Origin: Candolleomyces eurysporus
Taxonomy: Eukaryota > Basidiomycota > Agaricomycetes > Agaricales > Psathyrellaceae
Direction of reading: 5' to 3'
DNA: 38,867 nt
Assembly: GCA_027579435.1 (NCBI GenBank)
Contig: JANBPK010000898.1
Span: 1-38,867, forward strand
Part shown: positions 30,806-38,867 of the stretch, piece after piece
How the letters are laid out: every line of letters starts with the position of its first letter
Numbering within the stretch: the first letter of the stretch is position 1
Position numbers and translations under genes: made by a program
Notes under the pieces: generated by a model
Database searches by the model: none
What the model saw: the letters and a program-made list of their open reading frames with translations, nothing else
Told to the model about the DNA's origin: nothing

Positions 30806-30819
30806 GTTATGAGCCCTGC
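30806..30819 (+). promoter_or_regulatory. primer-binding site, initiator-tRNA half-molecule type
   Basis: GTTATGAGCCCTGC begins one base after the 5' LTR. It is complementary to the anticodon arm of fungal initiator tRNA-Met (GCAGGGCTCATAAC), not to a tRNA 3' end. This is the copia mode of priming by a cleaved half tRNA. Confidence 0.75.
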
Positions 30820-30961
30820 TGTCGCTATCTAAGCGCTCGGCGAGTACTCGGTATTTTTCAGCACTCTAATCCCCTTCTGGGCGCTGTTTCATCAGCCTGC
30901 CCAAAGGCGATTTTCGTAAAGGTTGCATATTTGACGTGTAACGTCCCCAAAATTCCCACCG

Positions 30962-33900
30962 ATGTCGACAGGACTCAGGACCGACGGAGCACAGGCTCCA
31001 GCAAACAACAACCACCATGACGCCCACGGCGGTGTCCCACTTTCCATCTCTAACAACTTGATGATTGGTGGGCGGCAAGCATACACTGATGACCGGACCA
31101 GCGAGAGCGAATCGGAGGATTTTTATGACGACGAGGACCAGCAGTGGGAACATGAAGCCTGCCAGGGCCAGCAGGCAGCAGGTACGCTCCTTGACACACC
31201 CTTTGTCCCCAATCCGCCTCTGCTTTCATCCACGCCTGCCTCTACAATTTTTGGCCGAAGTTCTGTTCCTGTTTTTTCGGTTCCTTCTACTGTTACTGGT
31301 TGTCGTAACTATGGGCTTTCTTCTGGTACTACGGGTGGAAATCCCAAGCATTCTGTTCATACTTCTACGGGTGCTGCTGGCGCTGGGGGTGGTTCTGGTT
31401 GGGTGGTACCCTATGTGCCTCCTCAGACTTCCTCCGACTCTGCGACTCAGGCCTTGTGCCATTTGGCTTCTACCTACCTTCAGAACGGTGTGGCTGTTCC
31501 AGCTGAACTCTTGTCTGCAATTGTATCTACCTCTGTTCAGGAGCGGACTGCTTCTCCCAGCTCGTCTGCGTTTGGCTCCCGGCCGATTGTCCAAGAGCCG
31601 GTTACGGTTCCACCTCTGGCTCCGTTGCTTCCCTCTTCGACGTTCAAAAGGGATCGCCCACCGCATCTGGCTCACCCTTGTGTGCCAGCTTGGCACGATG
31701 CTCCAGCTGGGGGTGTGTCTTCTGCTCGCCGTGTGGATGAATCGCCGGCTGTGTCTGCTTTTGATTGCAATTCTTTTGACTTTTATACTTGTTTTCTTGA
31801 TCTTTCTCGTTCTTCCCCTTCTACTTCGAATCCTTTTTATTCTGTGATGGCTTCTATCCAAAAACACATTTGTCCTGTTGTTTCTCAGGTACCTTCTCTT
31901 TCTCGGCGGAACCAGTGGCGTGAATGGGACCATGTGGTGTGGCAGGTGTTGTCCCAGTGGCGGCTCATTGGGTTTATCCTTCCCATGGACGCAGCAGTTC
32001 CCCCCAGGACTCCTCCCTGGTTGAGGCCGGTGCCGACTCCTGACCGTTTGGGTGTGCTCTCAGTGGATGAGTCCGCTGCCTTGGTGGCATGGGAGGACCT
32101 GGATATGGTTGCCTGTGAAGTGCTCGGTCTTGTGGTTTCTGCCACTGTCTACCGGTCTTTGTTGGGTGATCTGGCTCGTCGTGGCTCGACCTATACGGCT
32201 CGGGACCTTTATGCCGTCTTATTTGATCGGTATGGTCATGGGAGCTGGGACTCGGGGAATATGATATGGGAGAAGGCCCGTCGGATGGTCTGCTCTGGTG
32301 TGGAGTCGGTGCCGGGTTTCGTGGACGCGTATGTTCAGGCTGTCCGGGAGGTGGAGGAGTCTCTGGTTAATGTCCAGTCGGCCCTCATGCGGAGTTCACT
32401 TGTCTTCTTGCTGATTTTCATCGCTCGAAGAGGGAGCTTGGTGCAGGTGTGGCGGACTTGGGTTTCGAGGATGTGTTGACGTGGGCTGATGGTGTGCTGG
32501 ACTTGCATCGCCAGCTTATGGCGTCGTCNTTTTTGTGCTGGTCGTCCTGCCCGTTGTCCCTTGCCTGTTCCTCCTGGCGCGCCTCGGTCTGGTCCGGTCG
32601 TTCCCTCCTTTTGCCAGCTTCCGGCGTCGGCTGTTGCGGCTGCTGTGCTTGTGCCGCCTTGTCCCCAGGTCGCTGGTGGGGGTGTACAAGGGCCCTCCCG
32701 CAAGGATCCTCAGAGCCAGATCCCTGGTTCACGGTTCTCGAGTGCCATATGCGACAACTGCAAGATACCCAGCCATACAAAGGCTCAATGCCTCAAGCCC
32801 GGTGGAGACTGTCACAAGACTGGCCCCTCTCTTGATCAGGGTTACTTGGCGGATGATGGTGGGGAACTGGCAGAGCATGGAGTAGATAATGGCAAGGGTG
32901 TTCATGAGCTGGATGAGGTGGAGGCTTTGGTGGCGAGTGCGCAGGGAATAGAGCTAGACCCGTCTATCCAGAGTACCGACATGTCCTTTTTGGTTGATGA
33001 AGACGAATACGGATTCCTTTCTGCTGCTTATGAGCCAGATGTGAATGACGACGGGATTGTTTTGGTTGCAGGCCGGGAGCTGGATTGGCAGACGCCTTTC
33101 AATGCGGTGATCGACTCAGGCTGTACCCGTCATGTCTTGAACGACCTGTCCTGTTTCCATGACTTCATGCTGGTTCGGTTGAATGTTGGTACGGCCAACT
33201 CGAAGCCCCTAGTTGTCCATGGAAAAGGGATGGTGAAGTTCTCGGTTCGCATGACAGGCGGCGAGACGCTTGATGTTGTTCTGGACGACTGCCTCTATGC
33301 ACCAACATGTCTGGTGAATCTCCTGTCCGTTGGTGCTCTTACCAACGTACTCAAATGGAGGATAATGTTCTCTGATCGGAGGACTGTCTGTTGGCGCCAT
33401 GAGCCTGGGCAGCGGCCTACGTCCTTTCTTGTACTGCCCAGGTCTGGGCGCCTATCCGTCATTGCTTGCAACTTTGTCCCTGCCCCTTCGGATCCATCCC
33501 TCCCTCAGGCATTCATTGTCGGCATTGATGACGAGGAGGTTGCTGTGTCGGCTGGCGGGCACTTTACCTTTGTCCCTCCAAAGCTCACTGCGGCATTGTG
33601 GCATCGTCGTTTGGGACACCCCAGCCATGAGTCTGTCCGTTCCATTCTGCAGACTGGAGTGGTCTCTGGAGTTGAATCCGTGGACTCAGATCTCTCATTC
33701 AAGTGCTCTGCTTGCATCCAAGGCCATTACCCAGCATCTCCTTTCGCGAACAATGGACATCGCTATCATGTGCCTGGAGAACTGGTGCATATTGATATCT
33801 GTGGGCCTTTTCCTGTGAGGACCATGGGTTGCAGATATTTCATCATCCTCCTTGATGATGCCACAAACTTTGGCTGGACCTGTTTGCTGAAGACTTGCGA

Positions 33901-36715
33901 CAAAGCTTTCGGCTTTTTCAAGTTTGTGGAGGCGCGCCTGCTTACCCTACTGGAGAAGAAGATAGTGTGAGTTTTCTTGGATGGCGCTGCCGAGTTATGC
34001 AAAGGAGTTCTAGAAGACCATTTCAAGGTGAAGGGAATTTCGTATCAGGTTACTGCCAGATATGCTCACCAGCAGAATGGGAAGGCAGAACGGTATATTC
34101 AGACGATACAGGATATGGCAATGGTTATTATGGTGGACTCGGGTCTGAACCAGACATTCTGGGGTTGGGCTGTGAAGTTCTCCCAGCACGTTCGGAACCG
34201 TCTCACTACGTCTACCCTTCCACCGGGGACAACTCCATACGAGGCCCTGCTGGGGGTGAAACCGGACCTATCTGGCCTTCGTGTTTTTGGCTGCCGATGC
34301 TATCCCCTGATCCCACCTGAACTGCACCAAAAAGGTGATCTCCGCCGCTACAAGGCCATTTTCCTTGGCTATGAGACGGATCGTGTTGGGTGGACGGTGA
34401 TGGGACTGGATGGGCATGTTGTCTTTGCACACGATGTCATCTTTGACGAGTCTACGATGGGTGGAATGGTGTCCCCTAGGGCACAGGTGGTTCTCTCTCC
34501 TCCTACTATTGATGGAGTGGAATCTGGCCCTGTTCTTCGTTGGTTGCCTTGTCTGGCAAGGGTTGCAGGGGATGAGCAGGCGATGGTTGTTGGCAATGAG
34601 GAGGCGTCGATGGTAGACGAGGCTCCCTCTTTCGGTGATGGTTCAGGGCTGGCAGATGCGCAAGATGTTGGGTCATGCTGGTTGGCATTGGGTGTCGCTG
34701 AGGATATTCTCCGGAGGGTGACAGTTGTGGATGATGACCAGGGATTCGGATATGATTCAGACACGTTCCTTGCATCTGATGTGAAGGATGGCTGTGGTCG
34801 AGGAGTGGAGAGATTGGAGTCTGTGAAGGTTGAGGAGGTTGAGGACAAATATGACAGGGATTACTGTCTGCGCTATGAGTCTTTTGATGGCTATTGCCAG
34901 GACTTCAGGGCGTACATGTGTGTGGTTGGTCATAGGCGAATCTTTGATGATGCTGACCACATCCCCTCCTCTCTTACCTTTGATGGCCATTTCCGTGATT
35001 TGGATGATGACTTGTTTGGTGTGGTGGATGATCCGGTCGTGGCTATGGCGGCGTATGACTTGTCAAAGCCACCAGCGTCGTATGCAGAGGCGATGAGGTG
35101 CCCAGATAGGGAAGTGTGGGTTGCGGCGATGTGACAAGAGCTTGCAAAGTTGAATGAGAGAGGTACCTTTCAACCTGTGGAGAGGCCAGAGGGAAAGTCT
35201 CTAGTAGGGGTGAAGTGGGTATTTGACTACAAGTACAATCCGGATGGTTCAATTATCGAGGGAATGGAGAAGGTGCGCTTGGTGGCACAAGGGTTCTCGC
35301 AACGCGAAGGCGACTATGGTCATACTCACTCGCCTGTGGCCACGAAGGAGAGCGTTAATGCCACTTACGCGATTACTGCCTACTATGATCACGAGTTATA
35401 TGTCTTTGACATAAAACAGGCATTCACTCACTCAAAGGTCCAGGAAGAGGTCTATTGTCGTCAGATACCTGGGTTTCCGGAATCGGATTCGAAGTTGGTG
35501 CTGAAGCTGTGTGTGGCGCTCTATGGATTGAAACAGGCCGCGTTTGAGTGGTACTGCTTGTTTCTGAAGGCGCTGCTGTCTATTGGGTTGAGGAGATCAG
35601 AGGTGGATCATGCATACTTCATTGGTGTGTGGCAGCAGTCCCCAGACCCGGAGACCATACCGATGCCTTCAGATGGATCCCCTCTCCGGCTTCTAGTTCC
35701 TATCCATGTGGATGATGGCCTCGCATCAACAAATTTGACCGCACTCTATCTCTGGTTCCTACGGGAGCTCAAAGGCTGTGGGATTGAAGTTGTGGATTTG
35801 GGGATTGCATCAATGTATCTGGGAGCTTGAATCTATCGGGACAGAGCAAACTGACGTCTTTGGCTTTCTCAGTCTCCTTTCATCACCACTCTGCTGGAAG
35901 ATTGGAAGATGTACCCTTGTAACCCTGCCAAAGTTCCACTGGAAACAATGCCTTCCGACATGCCTGACTCGAAGACCGGTGTTCTTACAGACCACATGCC
36001 CTACCAAGATCTTACCAAGGCCTATCAGTCACTCATCGGTTCCTACCAATATCTTGCCAGCACCTACTGGCCTGAATTGTCGACTGCAGCCATGGTTTTA
36101 GGACATCATAGCTCGAAGCTGGAGGCAAAGCACATGGCGGCAGCCAAACATGTGATGCGGTATCTTTATGGGACGAAGAACTATGTCCTCATGTTCGACC
36201 CAGAGAAGACCATCGACGACACAGTCAACTCGCACATCCGTGCAGCAGCTGCCTTTATGGATGCAGACTGGGCTTTGGATTCAACAACTCGGCTTAGCAT
36301 TTCGGGTTATGCAATCTACTTCATGGGGTCTCTGGTTGGGTGGTCTAGTGTTCGACAAAGAGTGATTGCGCTCTCGTCTACTGAAGCTGAGTACTATGCC
36401 ATTGTCCACGCTGCTAAGCAAGTTCTATGGTTTAGATTATTTTTAATGACGTCGGGAATTGAGATTCCTGGTCCCTTTCCAATGCTTATTGATAACAAAA
36501 GTGCTATCGCCCAGGCATCCTCACCGGCTATCTCGGCTAGATCCAAACATATTCATATCAAGTACCTTTTTATTAAGAACTACTTTGGTGATGGTACTCT
36601 TTCTCCTACTTGGGTTTCTTCTTCTATTAATGTTGCCGATAATTTTACCAAGCTTCTTTCCTTTCCTTTATTTGATAGACATCGAACTGCACTAGGGATT
36701 GTTCCTTCTCCTTGA
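30962..36715 (+). pseudogene. copia Gag-Pol polyprotein, interrupted
   Basis: One frame carries Gag and Pol. Gag runs from ATG 30962 to a zinc knuckle CDNCKIPSHTKAQC (32750-32791); a frame excursion between about 32390 and the N at 32528 suggests two compensating indels. Protease: VIDSGCTRHV (Asp at 33113). Integrase: LWHRRLGHPSHESV and KCSACIQGH (HHCC), then Asp 33794, Asp 33980 and Glu 34088 with exactly 35 residues between the last two. Reverse transcriptase: VFDIKQAFTHSKVQEEVYCR, LYGLKQAAFEWY, and active-site IHVDDG at 35711. RNase H: MDADWAL, SSTEAEYYA, IDNKSAIAQ. In-frame TGA codons lie at 33968, 35132, 35828 and 35852; each fits an original CGA. The first is three codons before a catalytic Asp. 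Confidence 0.95.
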
Positions 36716-36717
36716 TA

Positions 36718-36989
36718 CACTGTGGTTTTTGATGTGTTTGTTCAAAGAGCACATTTTAAGCAAACCAAATGCAAGGGTTGACTTTGTCTACAATCTGCAA
36801 TATAAATGTTCAAGCTAGGCAAATTCAAATCTGCATTGCATGTGTCTGGCCTCCTTCTGCCACTGCTAAAACTTTGTTCAATATGTGTCCAATGTAGGCA
36901 CATTAAACACAAACTGTAAAAAAATGCATTCCTTGCACCTGATTTGCTTAAGATGTGCTCATTGAACAAATACATAAAAAACCGCAGTG
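36718..36989. mobile_element. CACTA-like (CMC/EnSpm) MITE
   Basis: 272 bp with about 59-bp terminal inverted repeats starting CACTGTGGTTTTT / CACTGCGGTTTTTT (9 mismatches by eye), flanked by a 3-bp duplication ATA (36715-36717 and 36990-36992). CACTR-type ends with a 3-bp duplication fit the CMC/EnSpm superfamily. The insertion point touches the last base of the pol TGA stop. No coding capacity. Confidence 0.8.
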
Positions 36990-37051
36990 ATAGCTTCTTT
37001 TTCTTTCTGTTTGGACTCTCTTCTTTTACCGACTCATTCCACTCTCCTCAT

Positions 37052-37061
37052 GATGGGGGTG
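37052..37061 (+). promoter_or_regulatory. polypurine tract
   Basis: GATGGGGGTG immediately precedes the 3' LTR and would prime plus-strand cDNA synthesis. Confidence 0.6.
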
Positions 37062-37298
37062 TGTTGAGATTTCATTCGGAGTTTCTTTCGCAGTCACATG
37101 ATTCCTTTGAGTAGATATATTCCATCCGTGTTCTCTTCTACAGCTCAGATTCTTTTCCCCTTATCTGAGCTGTGAGTTCTCTCGTATTCCATTCATCTAC
37201 TCTGACTGATTCATGTACTAGCACCTATCGGTGTCTAGGTAGATTCTATAGATTCTTTTCCCCTTATCTGAGCTCACCTATCGGTGTCTAGTCTGACA
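37062..37298 (+). repeat. 3' LTR of the copia element
   Basis: 237 bp, matching the 5' LTR with nine substitutions by my count, seven of which can be derived from five ancestral CpG sites. Confidence 0.95.
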
Positions 37299-37577
37299 GA
37301 AACTACTGTACAGTTCAGCTCAGTATTTATACCACTCCTGAGGGTTGGGCTAGTCCAGGCTGGCTTGACTTAATTGACCAGCATCAGTGTTCCTACTGTT
37401 CCTACTTGACAGCTATCGGGTTCCATTAATAAATACCAACTACTAAGAGTAAGATTGGGCAAAGGGGAATGGGCATAGGGTGTCCTTGGGCTAAGGGTCA
37501 AGACTGGGGCAAAGGGGAAGGATAATGTGCTACTAAGGAGAGAAGTCCAAGGGAGTCTGAGACAAACACAAGTAATT

Positions 37578-37776
37578 TACAGTTTGTGTTTAATGTGCCT
37601 ACATTGGACACATTGAGCAAAGTTTTAGTGGTGGCAGAAGGGGGACAGACACATGCAATGCAAATTTGAATTTGCCTAGTTTGAACATTTGTATTGCAGA
37701 TTGTATACAAAGTCAACCCTTGCATTCAGTTTGCTTAAACTGTGCTCTTTGAACAAAGACAATAAAAACCACAGTG
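37578..37776. mobile_element. inverted partial copy of the CACTA-like element end
   Basis: The reverse complement matches 36718-36919 closely, from the CACTGTGG end inward. The other end lacks an inverted repeat, so this is either one end of a larger, perhaps autonomous, relative or a truncated copy. It lies outside the copia element. Confidence 0.75.
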
Positions 37777-38267
37777 TTACAAGGGGGGGGCATTCCACTG
37801 CATCAAAGATTCTGAGCACAGACCTAATGACCAGCCAAGGGAGTCTTGAGAATGAAACAGGGCACAAGAAATACAGCTTGCTGGTTAGCAAGAGAAATTG
37901 GGGTTGAGGAANGGGGGTGCAAAGGGCATTGGGTGTTGCTGGGTACTGGTTGGTCGGGTGATCAAGCCTAGGGTCCTCCAGATGCCAAGCAATGTCAGGG
38001 GTTGCAAAGGTGGTAGTTAGTTGAAAAGTTTCAAAGATGTGGCATATGGCCCTAGTCGTGGCTGGTAGGCATTGAGAGGGGCAAGTAGGACACAAGAGGA
38101 ACCTGGATAGAACTGAGGTAAACTATTGGATTCACTAAAGAGAAAAATAATCTACATTGTGTAGACTTGCAACCAGCCATCCCACTCTATGTTGTCTTGT
38201 TTGCTTCTGAATCATCATACAACTAAGCAACAAGATATACAAAATTATATCTATTTATGATTCGGCA
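37777..38267. other. no recognisable gene
   Basis: Contains a G run at 37784-37791 and one N at 37912. A minus-strand frame at 38095-37676 crosses the N and the transposon end and has no domain. Possibly the interior of the larger element whose end is at 37578-37776. Confidence 0.35.
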
Positions 38268-38867
38268 GTTTGGTTGATCCAATGGATGGATTTGCCAGGT
38301 TGGCAAAATGGGCAGATTTGCCAGGTTGATGCAAGCAGATTTGCCTAGTTGATGCAATGGGCAGATTTGCCAGATTGGCATAATGGGAAAACTTGCCAGG
38401 TTGGTGCAATGCCAGATTTGGTAGGTTGGCACAATAGATGGATCTGCCAAGTTGGTGCAATGGACAGATTTGCCAGGTTGGTGCAATGAGCACATTTGCC
38501 AGGGCTGTGCAATGGGCAGATTTGCCAGGTTGATGCAAGCAGATTTGCCCAGTTGGTGCAATGGGCAGATTTACCAGATTGGCACAATGGGAAAACTTGC
38601 CACATTGGCAAAATGGCCAGATTTGGTAGGTTGGCACGATAAATGGATTTGCCGGGTTGACACAATGAGCAGATTTGCCTGGTTGGTGCGATGGACAGAT
38701 TTGGCAGATTGACATACTAGGTAAATTTGCCTGGTTGGCAAAATGGACAAGGTTGCCAGATTGGCATACTGGGCAAATTTGCCTGGTTGGAAAAGTGGGC
38801 AGATTTGCTGGGTTGATGCAATGGACAAGTTTGCCAGATTGGCATACTGGGCAAATTTGCCTGGTTG
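38268..38867. repeat. 26-bp minisatellite with 204-bp higher-order period
   Basis: More than 20 diverged units of about 26 bp (occasionally 22-23 bp) resemble gcagatttgccaggttggtg. The short unit 'gatgcaagcag' occurs at 38328 and again at 38532, and neighbouring variant units recur in the same order, giving a 204-bp higher-order repeat. The array runs off the window end. Confidence 0.92.

Larger units (their letters stand above)
30568..37298 (+). mobile_element. Ty1/copia LTR retrotransposon
   Basis: Both 237-bp LTRs begin TGT and end ACA and are flanked by the 5-bp target duplication GAAAC (30563-30567 and 37299-37303). The order protease, integrase, reverse transcriptase, RNase H is diagnostic of Ty1/copia. 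The LTRs differ at 9 positions by my count (3.8%), so the insertion is not recent. A 272-bp MITE lies between the pol stop and the 3' LTR. Coding capacity is lost through four TGA codons and a compensated frameshift. Confidence 0.96.

Noticed and set aside
32449..32835. Alternative frames across the copia Gag C-terminus
   Set aside because: Only 32390-32528 of the alternative frame fits Gag; after the N at 32528 the original frame, with the zinc knuckle, resumes.
33977..35134. TGA as a reassigned sense codon
   Set aside because: TGA serves as a normal terminator in the DUF300, GNAT and copia genes, and the affected frames are mobile-element or relic sequences; CpG decay is simpler.
38268..38867. 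CRISPR-like or coding repeat array on the minus strand
   Set aside because: Units are continuous 26-bp tandem repeats with no spacers; the open frames follow from the repeat composition.

Overview
This window looks like nuclear DNA from a filamentous basidiomycete fungus, most likely an agaricomycete. The evidence is many very short introns (43-66 nt) with GT..AG ends, a DUF6589-type reading frame, the glycine-rich 'F-I-x-G-x-F-x-N-V-G-G-D' motif common near the N-terminus of agaricomycete proteins, and a Ngaro-like tyrosine-recombinase retrotransposon beside a Ty1/copia element. Single N bases sit in several frames, so some frameshifts may be sequencing or assembly errors.

Layout. 1-4660: a Ngaro/DIRS-order retrotransposon on the minus strand (Gag, RT-RNase H, tyrosine recombinase) with 82-bp split direct repeats. 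4661-5438: a chimeric repeat block (A). 5460-7060: two unidentified minus-strand coding signals. About 6815-11958 (B) and about 19395-24020 (C): two direct copies of one duplicated segment. Each carries a relic of exon 1 of the TMEM184-like gene, a spliced gene for a ubiquitin-like-domain plus zinc-ribbon protein, and a tandem array of about 58-nt intron-like modules separated by 3-nt putative exons, ending in a conserved reading frame. B also holds a 614-bp Tc1/mariner-type MITE that is absent at the matching site in C. Between the copies lie a 15-exon TMEM184/OST-alpha (DUF300) membrane protein gene (12979-15557, minus), a TauD-type dioxygenase pseudogene, an unidentified open frame and a GNAT acetyltransferase gene (17888-18513, minus).

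24021-30567 is a transposon graveyard: a palindromic hairpin pair, a truncated DUF6589 gene, a possible solo LTR and an unidentified spliced relic. 30568-37298 is a nearly complete copia element with 237-bp LTRs, a 5-bp target duplication, a primer site matching the initiator-tRNA anticodon arm, and a CACTA-like MITE sitting on its pol stop codon. The right end is a 26-bp minisatellite with a 204-bp higher-order period.

Two themes connect the parts. First, eight in-frame stops in otherwise open frames are all TGA at positions where CGA (Arg) fits, and most LTR differences are explained by CpG to TpG/CpA change; together these point to methylation- or RIP-like decay. Second, the B/C duplication and block A act as internal empty-site controls that fix the ends of two mobile elements and show how the TMEM184 and ubiquitin-like gene regions were shuffled. 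The least expected feature is the paired intron/3-nt-exon array, found in both duplicates.
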